The translations under genes and the position numbers were made by a program. DNA of 64,000 nt from Larkinella sp051857545 (GTDB lineage Bacteria; Bacteroidota; Bacteroidia; Cytophagales; Spirosomataceae), in the NCBI RefSeq assembly GCF_051857545.1, contig NZ_JBPZHB010000001.1:682001-746000 (forward strand), written 5' to 3'. The notes below the pieces were generated by a model that was not told the DNA's origin, searched no databases, and saw only the letters and a program-made list of their open reading frames with translations. Below, piece by piece: positions 8,669 to 17,074 of this stretch (positions are counted from its first letter, which is position 1; each line of letters begins with the position of its first letter).

Positions 8669-10102
8669 TTACCGCACGTGCAGTACAATGCGACGGTAGC
8701 GGCTGAGCGCCGGTTGACCGGTATCGGTTACGGTCAGGAGCAATGAAATGGATTGGTTCCGGGCTTCCTTCGCGATCCGGCAACGCAGCCGGGGTGTTTG
8801 ATCGCCCGTCAGAACAAAACCTTTCGGCAGGCTTCCGGGGTAGATTTGCCAGTTGAACCGGAGGGACTGACCATCCGGATCGGTCGAGTTACCGGCATCA
8901 AACTGTACGTCGGAACCGGAAGAAACGACTCTGGTAAGCGGTTGAAAAGCAGCGTCTCCGTCAATACGAACCTGGGGATGGTGGTTTGCTTGCCGGTACG
9001 TTCGGGTACACCACTGTAAACGGGCCTGGAAGTCGGCCTGCCAGGCGGGACGCCAGCGGTAAACCGAGGCCATATACGGCGTCGGATCGGTAGCGTAATC
9101 CGCAGTCGAATCAACCTGATCCTGGAAATAACCCGCAGGGCTTCGCTGGAACGTACCACCCCAGCCGCCCAGTTCCGGCTGCTGCGGCCTGTTCAATCCG
9201 TTGGGAACCAGGCTCAAAAAGGAGGGCGAGTCGCCTTCTTTGATCCCTTTAACCCGACCAATCCGGGAACTCCAGATGTCACCTCCGGCATAATTCGGAT
9301 ACAATGCGCCGAGCAGACTGCCGCTTTGCTGAATATGGGTGGCTACCCAGCCAGAATCAGCCAGCCGGGTGTTTCCGCCCCGGTACATACCCCTGAAGTT
9401 GTGGCGGTTCAGGATATAAAACAAACTGGGAAACTGCTGCCGGATCCAGGGCCCCGTGGCATCTTGATCCGCAATGGCGTGAATTCGTAGTTTACCAACA
9501 AAAGCCTTCACGGCTTTTTCGGAACGGGTTTGTTTCACCTTCCAGAGCGCCTGCGCTAAATCGGCTGTACCACCCCAGGCACACATCCAAACCGGACGTG
9601 GATCGGGGTGATCGACAACCCGGATCAGCCATTCCGAAGCTTCAGTGTCCAAACCGGCACCGACGCTCGTGGTTACCGGCACGTTCGGCCCGGCCAGCGG
9701 CTGGCCGGATTTGACCAAACCGAGCAACCGGGCGGGTGGCGGGTAAGAGCGATCGTGTTGTAAAAGTGTGGGTTGAACCTTCCCGTAGGTTTCGATAACC
9801 CGACGAATCAGATCCGGTTTCACCCGCTGGCCATGCCCCAAATTAGAAGAGGCAACCAGTCCCTCAATCTGTAATTCGTTGGTATACAACATCAATCGAA
9901 TCAGCGACTGACCGTCGTCGGGTTCGCCAGTGCCAGCTTGTAGACTGGTTATATCGGTTAAAATCAGAACGCGCGGCTTGTCCGGGCCAGTGCGGGACTC
10001 CTGGAAGGGTTCCGTCCAGAAGCCACTGATTGCCAGTATGCCCCCTAAGGCGGTGATGCCGGTGATGAGCGCGAAAAATCTTTTTTTAGGCAGATGGAGC
10101 AT
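8669..10102 (-). CDS. DUF1593 / Sde182-like nucleoside-hydrolase-fold protein
   Basis: Predicted 477 aa with an N-terminal signal or anchor helix (about 8-28). Residues 43-330 match the DUF1593 (Sde182) domain related to nucleoside hydrolases: VLILTDITSL, then GEPDDGQSLIRL at 59-70 where the Asp cluster resembles the Asp-rich site of nucleoside hydrolases, and CAWGGTADLAQALW further on. A C-terminal beta domain follows (DPDGQSLRFNWQIYPGSLP). Such proteins occur in Bacteroidota polysaccharide clusters and were first described as cellulose-binding; the reaction is not established. The start was moved downstream to the ATG preceding the signal-like segment. Confidence 0.8.
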   Translation of the reverse strand: MLHLPKKRFFALITGITALGGILAISGFWTEPFQESRTGPDKPRVLILTDITSLQAGTGEPDDGQSLIRLMLYTNELQIEGLVASSNLGHGQRVKPDLIRRVIETYGKVQPTLLQHDRSYPPPARLLGLVKSGQPLAGPNVPVTTSVGAGLDTEASEWLIRVVDHPDPRPVWMCAWGGTADLAQALWKVKQTRSEKAVKAFVGKLRIHAIADQDATGPWIRQQFPSLFYILNRHNFRGMYRGGNTRLADSGWVATHIQQSGSLLGALYPNYAGGDIWSSRIGRVKGIKEGDSPSFLSLVPNGLNRPQQPELGGWGGTFQRSPAGYFQDQVDSTADYATDPTPYMASVYRWRPAWQADFQARLQWCTRTYRQANHHPQVRIDGDAAFQPLTRVVSSGSDVQFDAGNSTDPDGQSLRFNWQIYPGSLPKGFVLTGDQTPRLRCRIAKEARNQSISLLLTVTDTGQPALSRYRRIVLHVR

Positions 10103-10286
10103 GGTATGAGCCGCTTTTAGGGTCGCATTGATCGGAAGATCAGGACATTGAATTGATCGCACCCCGCTGTTAAAAGCATTCCGTATTTTTGTTTTACTAC
10201 TTGCCCTTGTTCAGGAAACAACTGAAACACGGCCCAGGACCGGGTAGAATCCACAAGCCCACAAATCGGGCCATTAAAAAAAATCT

Positions 10287-10302
10287 ATCGTAATATTGCG
10301 AT
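10287..10302. promoter_or_regulatory. ArsR-type operator 1
   Basis: ATCGTAATATTGCGAT is a 16-bp dyad with one mismatched pair, 28 bases before the arsR start. It overlaps the -33 region of the promoter at 10296-10325, so binding would block transcription. An almost identical site lies before arsM at 10688-10703. Confidence 0.7.
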
Positions 10303-10325
10303 TAATAAAATGACTAGTACCTTTG
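10296..10325 (+). promoter_or_regulatory. Bacteroidota-type promoter of arsR
   Basis: TACCTTTG at 10318-10325 fits the Bacteroidota -7 consensus TAnnTTTG, and TTG at 10296-10298 lies 19 bases upstream at the -33 position. The expected transcription start falls on or next to the arsR ATG at 10330, so the message may be leaderless. Confidence 0.6.
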
Positions 10326-10329
10326 CAAC

Positions 10330-10656
10330 ATGGGACTCACCAAAACCGAAATATTTTCTGACCAGCAAAACCGCATCGCCGATCTGGCCAAAGCCTTTGC
10401 CCATCCCGCCCGGGTGGCCATTCTGCAATTGCTGATTGCGAAAAAGGCCTGTGTATGTGGCGATCTGGTGGATGAATTGCCGCTGGCGCAACCGACGGTT
10501 TCCCAGCATTTGAAAGAACTGAAACGCATTGGTCTCATCAAGGGAGAAATTGATCCGCCCCGCGTGTGCTATTGCATCAACGAAACCGTTTGGGAAGAAG
10601 CCCGGCAGACGTTTGGTACACTGCTGGATTCGTTCGCGCCCGCGACCTGTTGCTAA
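10330..10656 (+). CDS. arsR: ArsR-family arsenic-responsive repressor
   Basis: Predicted 108 aa winged-helix repressor. The HTH (about 43-65, LAQPTVSQHLKELKRIGLI) is typical of ArsR/SmtB proteins. Cys41 and Cys43 in KKACVCGDLV form the As(III)-binding site in the alpha3 region, and extra cysteines at 80, 82, 107 and 108 could add ligands. It should release DNA when it binds arsenite. First gene of the operon arsR-arsM-arsN2-acr3-phosphoesterase, with candidate operators before itself and before arsM, implying autoregulation. Confidence 0.92.
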   Translation: MGLTKTEIFSDQQNRIADLAKAFAHPARVAILQLLIAKKACVCGDLVDELPLAQPTVSQHLKELKRIGLIKGEIDPPRVCYCINETVWEEARQTFGTLLDSFAPATCC

Positions 10657-10687
10657 AACCAGCGTCGCTATTTTTTTACCTGAATCA

Positions 10688-10703
10688 ATCGTAATATTAC
10701 AAT
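10688..10703. promoter_or_regulatory. ArsR-type operator 2
   Basis: ATCGTAATATTACAAT repeats the first 11 bases of operator 1 exactly and 14 of 16 overall. It lies between arsR and arsM, 20 bases before the arsM ATG, so the downstream genes may have their own arsenic-controlled promoter. Confidence 0.6.
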
Positions 10704-10723
10704 AAACAAATAAATAAGTGAAC

Positions 10724-11611
10724 ATGGAAACTGCTGAACAACTAAAAGAAATCGTGCGCCAGACCTACGGCGCTATTGCCGAAGGGGGGCAGCCTGAAGC
10801 GGCTGGCTGCGGGTGTGGTCCTACGTCGTGCTGTGGCCCCTCGAATGACGTACCCATCAACATGGCCGTTGGCTACGACGGATTGAACGGCTACGTGGCC
10901 GAAGCGGATCTGGGACTGGGCTGTGGCCTACCGACGCAATTTGCGCAGATCAAACCCGGCGACGTGGTGGTAGATCTGGGCTCAGGGGCGGGCAACGACG
11001 GTTTTGTGGCCCGGGCCGAAACCGGTGAAACCGGCCGGGTGATTGGCCTGGACATGACGCCGGCCATGATCGACCGCGCCCGCCGGAACGCTAAAACGTT
11101 GGGGTATACCAACGTTGAGTTTGTGTATGGCGACATCGAAGAAATGCCGCTGCCCGACAACCTGGCCGATGTGGTGGTAAGCAACTGCGTGATGAACCTG
11201 GTTCCCGACAAGCAGAAAGCGTTTTCCGAGACGTTCCGGATTTTGAAGCCCGGCGGTCATTTCAGCATTTCGGACATTGTGCTGAAAGGCGATTTACCTG
11301 CGGGCGTCATCAAGGATGCCGAATTGTATGCGGGCTGTGTGTCGGGCGCTATCCAGAAAGATACCTATTTGCAGATTGTTCAGGAAGCCGGTTTTACCGG
11401 GATCATCCTCCAAAAAGAACGCGAAATTGTGCTGCCCGACGAACTGCTGCAAAACTACCTGACTGCGGACGAAATTGCTGACTACCGCCAGCAGGACAAA
11501 GGTATCTACAGCGTTACGGTTTATGCCGAAAAACCTACCGCACCGGTTGTCGAATTGGCTCCGGCAGCGACTAATGCCGCTTCCTGCTGCGGACCCGACT
11601 GCTGCAATTAG
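10724..11611 (+). CDS. arsM: arsenite S-adenosylmethionine methyltransferase
   Basis: Predicted 295 aa from ATG 10724; a GTG six bases earlier is possible. SAM motif I is VVVDLGSGAGNDG (81-93). Three cysteines expected in ArsM are present: Cys67 (LGLGCGLP), Cys155 (SNCVMNLV) and Cys205 (YAGCVSGA), with the last pair spaced 50 apart as in CmArsM. The enzyme methylates As(III) to methylarsenicals in the cytoplasm. Both ends are unusually Cys-rich: CGCGPTSCCGPSN at 29-41 and SCCGPDCCN at the C-terminus, possibly extra As(III) ligands. Second gene of the ars operon. Confidence 0.93.
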   Translation: METAEQLKEIVRQTYGAIAEGGQPEAAGCGCGPTSCCGPSNDVPINMAVGYDGLNGYVAEADLGLGCGLPTQFAQIKPGDVVVDLGSGAGNDGFVARAETGETGRVIGLDMTPAMIDRARRNAKTLGYTNVEFVYGDIEEMPLPDNLADVVVSNCVMNLVPDKQKAFSETFRILKPGGHFSISDIVLKGDLPAGVIKDAELYAGCVSGAIQKDTYLQIVQEAGFTGIILQKEREIVLPDELLQNYLTADEIADYRQQDKGIYSVTVYAEKPTAPVVELAPAATNAASCCGPDCCN

Positions 11612-11632
11612 TTTCTTTAATTAACGCGTTCA

Positions 11633-12094
11633 ATGCTGAAAATGATGGCTTTATCAATTGAAAATGCCCGTCCGGAAGACCGGGAAGCCGTTATGGCGCT
11701 GTTGCAACAGGCGGAGTTACTGACCGATGATTTGCCACCCGAGATAACCGGTTTTGTGATTGCTAAAGAGCAGGAAACCGGCGTTGGCGTGGCGGGTCTG
11801 GAACACTACGGAACCGTGGCGCTGCTGCGTTCCGTAGCCGTTGATCCGCAGCACCAGGGTCGGCAAATCGCTGCGCAACTGGTTGACCGGCTGCTGGAAA
11901 CCGCCAAAGCCGACGGGTTGGCCGACGTATATCTGATCACGACCACCGCCGATCGCTATTTTGAGCGGCACGGTTTTCAGCCGGTCGATCGATCGGAAGT
12001 GCCTGAAGCCATTCAGCAAACGCAGCAATTCAGTGACCTTTGTCCATCTTCAGCCATTGTGATGAAGCGAACCGTAAACGACAATGCCGCATGA
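11633..12094 (+). CDS. ArsN2-like GNAT acetyltransferase
   Basis: Predicted 153 aa, or 150/149 from the closely spaced in-frame ATGs at 11642 and 11645. The GNAT core is visible: LLRSVAVDPQHQGRQIAAQL is the acetyl-CoA-binding motif A. YFERHGFQPVDRSEVPEAI followed by an LCPSSAIVMKR ending is characteristic of the arsenic-operon acetyltransferases called ArsN2. Its substrate is unproven; the related ArsN1 acetylates arsinothricin. The stop overlaps the acr3 start as ATGA, so translation is coupled. Confidence 0.82.
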   Translation: MLKMMALSIENARPEDREAVMALLQQAELLTDDLPPEITGFVIAKEQETGVGVAGLEHYGTVALLRSVAVDPQHQGRQIAAQLVDRLLETAKADGLADVYLITTTADRYFERHGFQPVDRSEVPEAIQQTQQFSDLCPSSAIVMKRTVNDNAA

Positions 12095-13155
12095 ACACGC
12101 CCCGACTTTCTTTTCTCGATCGGTTTTTAACGCTGTGGATTTTCCTGGCCATGCTCACCGGCGTGGGCATCGGCTACTTTTTTCCGCAGTCGGAAGGCTT
12201 CATCAACGGATTTAATTCCGGTTCGACCAACGTGCCGCTGGCCATCGGCCTGATTCTGATGATGTATCCGCCCCTGGCGAAGGTGCGGTATTCCGAATTG
12301 CCCAAAGTATTTTCCAATACCAGAATTCTGGGGCTGTCGCTGGTGCAAAACTGGATCATTGGCCCGTTGCTGATGTTTTTTCTGGCCGTGATCTTCCTGC
12401 CGGATAAACCCGACTACATGACTGGTTTGATCATGATCGGGATTGCCCGCTGCATCGCGATGGTTATTGTCTGGAACGATCTGGCGGGGGGCGACCGGCT
12501 CTACGCGGCCGGTCTGGTGGCTTTCAACAGCATTTTCCAGGTGCTGTTCTATTCACTCTATGCCTACGTTTTCATCACCGTTTTGCCGCCTTTGTTTGGT
12601 TTACAGGGCTTCACGGTCGATATCACGATTGGCGAAGTGGCGCAGAGTGTATTTATTTATTTGGGCATTCCGTTTCTGGCCGGTTTGCTGTCGCGGCTGA
12701 TTCTGACGCGCGTTTTCAGCCGCCAATGGTATGAAGAGACGTTTTTACCGGCCATCAGCCCGATGACACTCATCGCCCTGCTGTTCACAATTGTGGTGAT
12801 GTTCAGCCTGAAAGGAAAACTGATCGTTTCCATTCCGTTCGATGTGCTGCGGATTGCCGTTCCGCTGACGATCTATTTTGCCATCATGTTTTTCTCGGCG
12901 TTCTATCTGTCCAAACGGGCCGGTGCCGATTACACCAAATCCACCTCGCTGGCTTTCACGGCCGCCGGAAACAACTTTGAGTTGGGCATTGCCGTGGCCA
13001 TTGCGGTGTTCGGCATCGACTCCGGAGCCGCTTTTGCCGCCGTCATCGGCCCACTGATCGAAGTGCCGGTGTTGATTCTGATGGTCAACTTTGCGCGTAA
13101 ACAGAAGAATACATTTGGAATTTCTTCCCAAAAACCGTCCCCAAAAACCGTATGA
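12091..13155 (+). CDS. acr3: Acr3-family arsenite efflux permease
   Basis: Predicted 354 aa with about ten membrane helices. The Acr3 signature GIARCIAMVIVWNDLAGGD spans 117-135; Cys121 corresponds to the helix-4 cysteine essential for arsenite transport in Acr3. NNFELGIAVAIAVFG near 290-305 is the second family motif. It exports As(OH)3 across the inner membrane. The ATG at 12091 overlaps the preceding stop by 4 bases, and its own stop overlaps the next start by 4 bases, so all three genes are translationally coupled. Often annotated arsB, but the family is Acr3. Confidence 0.94.
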   Translation: MNTPRLSFLDRFLTLWIFLAMLTGVGIGYFFPQSEGFINGFNSGSTNVPLAIGLILMMYPPLAKVRYSELPKVFSNTRILGLSLVQNWIIGPLLMFFLAVIFLPDKPDYMTGLIMIGIARCIAMVIVWNDLAGGDRLYAAGLVAFNSIFQVLFYSLYAYVFITVLPPLFGLQGFTVDITIGEVAQSVFIYLGIPFLAGLLSRLILTRVFSRQWYEETFLPAISPMTLIALLFTIVVMFSLKGKLIVSIPFDVLRIAVPLTIYFAIMFFSAFYLSKRAGADYTKSTSLAFTAAGNNFELGIAVAIAVFGIDSGAAFAAVIGPLIEVPVLILMVNFARKQKNTFGISSQKPSPKTV

Positions 13156-13955
13156 AAATTGCCCTGTTTTCCGACATCCACGCCAACCTGCCCGCTCTGG
13201 AAGCGGTTTTAGCCGACATTGACCGCCAAAAACCGGACGCGGTGTATTGCCAGGGCGATATGGTGGGTTACAACATCTGGCCCAACGAAGTGATCGCTGA
13301 AATCCGCCGTCGGAACATTCCGACGATTGCCGGTAACTACGACTACGGCATCGGCCGCTCGTCGGACGATTGCGGGTGCGCCTACAAAACCGACGATGAA
13401 AAAGCCAACGGCAAGGTTTCGATTGCCTACACCAACAAAACCGTCGGCGACGACGAACGGGCGTATCTGCGGACTTTACCCACCCACATTCGCGTCGAGT
13501 TTGAATTGGGCAACGATCCGGAACACCTTTGGCAGCAGCAGACGCCCGTCTCACTGCTTCTCGTACACGGCAGCCCCCGGCGGGTCAACGAATACCTGTT
13601 TGAAGATCGCGGAGATCGCAGTCTGGCGCGTGTTCTGGAGGGTGCTCATGCCGATATTATGTGTTTTGGCCACACGCACAAACCGTATTACAAAGTGGTC
13701 AACGCGCTGGGCGAAGGCGAAACGCCGTATTACCGGCACGCCATCAACATTGGTTCTGTGGGCAAACCCAAAGACGGCGATCCGCGCGCGGGTTACGTTC
13801 TGCTCACGATCGAAGAAACCGCCCGGCCTGGTTCTGCCGAAGGCGTTCACGTCGAGTTTGTTCGGGTGCCGTACGATGTGGAACGGGCGGCTCTGGCCGT
13901 CGAGCAGAGTGAATTGCCGGACGTCTATGCGCAGGCTTTACGGCTGGCTCAATGA
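13152..13955 (+). CDS. metallophosphoesterase of the arsenic operon
   Basis: Predicted 267 aa calcineurin-like phosphoesterase of the YfcE/MJ0936 type. Metal-binding motifs occur in order: FSDIHANLPALE (Asp8, His10), QGDMVGY, AGNYDYG replacing the usual GNHD, LVHGSPR, and CFGHTHKPY. The start overlaps the acr3 stop (ATGA), placing it firmly in the ars operon. An acidic insertion with a Cys pair (DDCGCAYKTDDEKA, about 75-88) follows the GNYD motif; I do not know it from generic family members. Substrate unknown; a role in arsenic or phosphate-ester chemistry is inferred from position only. Confidence 0.88.
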   Translation: MKIALFSDIHANLPALEAVLADIDRQKPDAVYCQGDMVGYNIWPNEVIAEIRRRNIPTIAGNYDYGIGRSSDDCGCAYKTDDEKANGKVSIAYTNKTVGDDERAYLRTLPTHIRVEFELGNDPEHLWQQQTPVSLLLVHGSPRRVNEYLFEDRGDRSLARVLEGAHADIMCFGHTHKPYYKVVNALGEGETPYYRHAINIGSVGKPKDGDPRAGYVLLTIEETARPGSAEGVHVEFVRVPYDVERAALAVEQSELPDVYAQALRLAQ

Positions 13956-14039
13956 GCAAGAACGCTCGTTTCCAGTCGTATGCCTGGTGGCAAGAAGCCT
14001 GACTTACGGCAAGGAGCTGTAAATAATGGTATCCTCCCG

Positions 14040-15809
14040 TTAATACCGGTGCCGTTTCCCCTTGAGATCGAACAAAACGATCTCCTTTCCCGACCGGGCT
14101 TTGACCAGCCGGATGGTATTGACGTCGGTTGTATCCATCCGTTGAATGTAGTCGGCGTCTTTAGGTAAGTATAAATTGGTTAACTGGGCATCCTGAACCG
14201 AATAAGGCCAATAGGTTTTTTCCACCTCATCCCGGAAGTTCAACCGGACCGAGGGGTAAAGAATCGTATCACCCGGCGTATACAACTCCTTGATCCGTTG
14301 GGCAACCAGATAATGCGGATTGGGGCCGCGCGGTACGGTAAAGTAGGTATATTTCGGGTCACGATCTTCGTAAATCTGGCTCAGTAGCCGGGTGATGTAA
14401 TAGCCCTGAAGCATGAGCACCACTCCCAGAGCGGCTTTGATGGCGGTGGGCATCCGGACGAGTTGCCGGAGCATCAGGGCCACCAGAATCACCGTATAGG
14501 GGAATGAAAAACCCGAATATCGCTGCGTGATGCCGTAGGTATGCCCATTGCGGAACGCCATCACGATCAGAAATAACGTCGGAATGACGGCCAGCAGAAT
14601 GGTAAAAACAATCAGCGGTTTTTGTTCCGGGCTCGTATTCCGCCGGAGCGACAACGCCATCAGATAGAACAGCGAAGGCAACGCAGCCAACACCACCAGT
14701 TTCAGGTTGGGAACGGTGAACAGGGGCAAACCGGCCAGCAGCAGCACCGGAAACAAGAGACTGATTGCCAACGGAAGTGTTTCGCTTCGGCGGTAGCGGT
14801 ACACCAGCCCGGCGGCCACCAGGCCAAACAGCAGTGCGATGGCCATGTTGCGAATGCCTAACGCGTCGATCTGACCCGCTCCGTTCGAAAAGATGAACAG
14901 ATCGGCCCATACCGGCAACGCCTTTTGGGCGACATTGGCCAGCGTCGCCGGCAAAATGATCCCGAATTCGTTCTGGTAGGGACTCGTCAGGGCGACACTT
15001 CGGTAGAGCTGTGCCTGATAGGCCAGGGTCCGAAAGGTGTAGGTGCCGCCCCCGTAGATAAACCACAGCGAAACGACGGCGATACCCGCCAGGGCCGTCA
15101 GCGCAAAAGGCAACCAGCGACGCGGGGGCCGGATAAAGAGCAACGCATAGAGCCCATGACACAGAAAAACCGTTACGGTCAGGTAGTGCGAAAGAATGGC
15201 GATGACCAGCGTCAGACCGTAGCCAACATACAGCCCGGCCACCGGTTTGCCGGTTTTGTTGCGCTCCAGAATGAGCAAAAACAGATGCGTGGCCAGCAGC
15301 GTGAGCAAGAAGCTCATCGAATAATTGCGGGCCATGTGGCTGTAGGCAATAAAGAAAGGTTCGATCGCGGCCAGAAACGCACTCACCAGAGCCAGCGGTT
15401 CCGAACGAAAATGCCGACGCACAAACAGGTAGACCAACCCAACCACCAGTGTGCTGAACAGGACGGACGGAAACCGGGCCGAAAAGTCGCTCAGCCCGAA
15501 GATTTCCATCCAGACCCACAAAACCGCATAGTAGGCGGGGCTGTTGCCGATGTCGCCCCGCATGTTGGCTTCAAAAAAGTCATTCAGCGTCTTTTCTTTC
15601 CAGAACTCGCGGGGCGTAAACGTGGTTTTACCCGGCGTAAAAAAGACGTCTTTCTGGTTGGCGCCTTCCATCACGATGCCCTGTGAAATCACCAGGGTGT
15701 ATTTCTCGTCGAGGTAAAGACCGTGGTTGTCAGAATGATAGACCCGTAAACCAAAAGCCAGTAACAAAACCAAAAAGATGATGACGCCGGGGCGTCTCAG
15801 TATTTCCAT
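14040..15809 (-). CDS. GT39/PMT-type membrane glycosyltransferase
   Basis: Predicted 589 aa polytopic protein with about 11-13 membrane helices. The first extracytoplasmic loop has LYLDEKYTL, whose acidic pair matches the catalytic loop of PMT_2/ArnT-like glycosyltransferases that use polyprenyl-phosphate sugars. ARFPSVLFSTLVVGLVYLFV and the following helices are typical of this group. The C-terminal 110 residues form a soluble periplasmic domain. The gene follows a SAM methyltransferase by 29 bases on the same strand, suggesting joint action in surface-glycan or lipid modification. Donor and acceptor are unknown. Confidence 0.82.
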   Translation of the reverse strand: MEILRRPGVIIFLVLLLAFGLRVYHSDNHGLYLDEKYTLVISQGIVMEGANQKDVFFTPGKTTFTPREFWKEKTLNDFFEANMRGDIGNSPAYYAVLWVWMEIFGLSDFSARFPSVLFSTLVVGLVYLFVRRHFRSEPLALVSAFLAAIEPFFIAYSHMARNYSMSFLLTLLATHLFLLILERNKTGKPVAGLYVGYGLTLVIAILSHYLTVTVFLCHGLYALLFIRPPRRWLPFALTALAGIAVVSLWFIYGGGTYTFRTLAYQAQLYRSVALTSPYQNEFGIILPATLANVAQKALPVWADLFIFSNGAGQIDALGIRNMAIALLFGLVAAGLVYRYRRSETLPLAISLLFPVLLLAGLPLFTVPNLKLVVLAALPSLFYLMALSLRRNTSPEQKPLIVFTILLAVIPTLFLIVMAFRNGHTYGITQRYSGFSFPYTVILVALMLRQLVRMPTAIKAALGVVLMLQGYYITRLLSQIYEDRDPKYTYFTVPRGPNPHYLVAQRIKELYTPGDTILYPSVRLNFRDEVEKTYWPYSVQDAQLTNLYLPKDADYIQRMDTTDVNTIRLVKARSGKEIVLFDLKGKRHRY

Positions 15810-15838
15810 AAAAATAAGTTAACGTTAGACGGCTACTG

Positions 15839-16570
15839 TCAGACTTCCTTTTTTTGTGAACAGGAAATGATAAACTGGGCCGAGAAGACATGCTTCAGAA
15901 CCGGAATCTTTTCCATGAAGGGCTGAAAAAAGTAAATTACCTTGGCGGGTCCGGTTGGAAAAAAGAAGGGGACGTAACCAACGTAGCTCCACGAATCAAT
16001 TTGTCCGCCCGCATTGCGTATCCAGCGTTTTAAATCCCACTCGAAGAAGGACTGTTCTTCGTGTTCGATGTGATATTGGGAAGTTTTTTCGATGACTTTA
16101 AGTATGGGGTTGTTGCCGTTCGGTTCCATGATAATCAGGTGATCGGCGAACCGGAAAGCATTGGTGATGGCTTTTTGCTGATCGGAAAGGTGGTGGAGAA
16201 CGCCCCGGATGACGGCTACATCGTATTTTTTTGCCGGAACAGGCAACTGGTCGTCCAGCAAATTAATGGTTTCAAACTTCACAGTAGGGTACTTCTTACT
16301 GGCGATCTGAATGGCCGAGTCGGCAGGATCAAAGCCGTGAACGTCCAGATGCGGAAAGTTTTCCTTGATGTTGTTGGTGTACATGCCGTCGCCACAGCCA
16401 ATGTCTACCAGGGTTTTGTAATGTGGTTTGATGAGTTTGAAGATCTCGTCCGAAATCCGTTTGTTGGCGACATGCGACGAAAACTGCGCATTGGTGGTGT
16501 ACAGAAAACCGCCATTTTCGTTCACATTCCGGTTGAACTCCTGGACATTTTTTTTCAGCGTCGTATTCAT
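15839..16570 (-). CDS. class I SAM-dependent methyltransferase
   Basis: Predicted 243 aa. The Rossmann-fold motif I LVDIGCGDGMYTNNI (about 72-86), an acidic residue after strand 2 (HGFDPAD), and the motif-IV/V region VIRGVLHHLSDQQ place it in Methyltransf_11/25. The C-terminal third (YVGYVPFFFPTGPAKVIYFF) is hydrophobic and may contact membrane or lipid. Upstream partner of the membrane glycosyltransferase, from which it is separated by 29 bases; a lipid-linked or glycan acceptor is plausible but unproven. Confidence 0.82.
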   Translation of the reverse strand: MNTTLKKNVQEFNRNVNENGGFLYTTNAQFSSHVANKRISDEIFKLIKPHYKTLVDIGCGDGMYTNNIKENFPHLDVHGFDPADSAIQIASKKYPTVKFETINLLDDQLPVPAKKYDVAVIRGVLHHLSDQQKAITNAFRFADHLIIMEPNGNNPILKVIEKTSQYHIEHEEQSFFEWDLKRWIRNAGGQIDSWSYVGYVPFFFPTGPAKVIYFFQPFMEKIPVLKHVFSAQFIISCSQKKEV

Positions 16571-17074
16571 TATGCTAGGGGTTAGATGGAAAATAAAATC
16601 TGGTAAGAATACCGTAGGCCACCTGGAAAAGCCACAGAAGAAACACTACGGCCAACCAGGCTTGTGTTGTCAAGAGCGTTGATGATCTTTGATCGGAGGA
16701 TCAGGGTGGAACAAGGTGTAGCATGGCTAAAACGAGATTTGTAGCTTTTCCTCCGCGAAATAGCCGAACGGAAAGCTAGATTGGCCAGCCGCAAAACGGC
16801 TGAACACTGCTCGAAAAAATGGAAAAAAGAGGAACTCCCCGGCACTCGATGAGGCCGCGTCAACGATCTAGCCCAGGGTTGGGGCTAGCGGAAAATCGTC
16901 GTCAGGGGGGAGTAAGTTGCAGCATAATTCTGAATGTGATCAATATCTATTGATCGGTTACTACGGCAAAAATTAAAAAGAAATTAAAAAAAGCAAGGGA
17001 AAAGATTAAAATAAGATTAAGTGGCCCTGCTGGATGTTTCTTCTTACTATTGCAGTCTATCAATTGAAAAACCG
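16571..17074. other. intergenic region between methyltransferase and nhaA
   Basis: About 500 bases without a credible gene. Two small dyads are visible: CTAGCCC/GGGCTAG at 16868-16888 and GATCAAT-ATCT-ATTGATC at 16938-16955. The second lies in the likely promoter zone of nhaA and could be an operator. A leftward open frame over 16582-16863 has Ser/Arg-rich composition unlike neighbouring proteins and is not called. Confidence 0.55.

Noticed and set aside
14359..15519. 386-codon open frame overlapping the GT39-type gene in another frame
   Set aside because: It lies wholly within the membrane glycosyltransferase gene, on the same strand, and has no recognisable motif.
16582..16863. 93-codon leftward open frame in the gap before nhaA
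   Set aside because: Ser/Arg-rich composition, no start context and no motif; likely chance.
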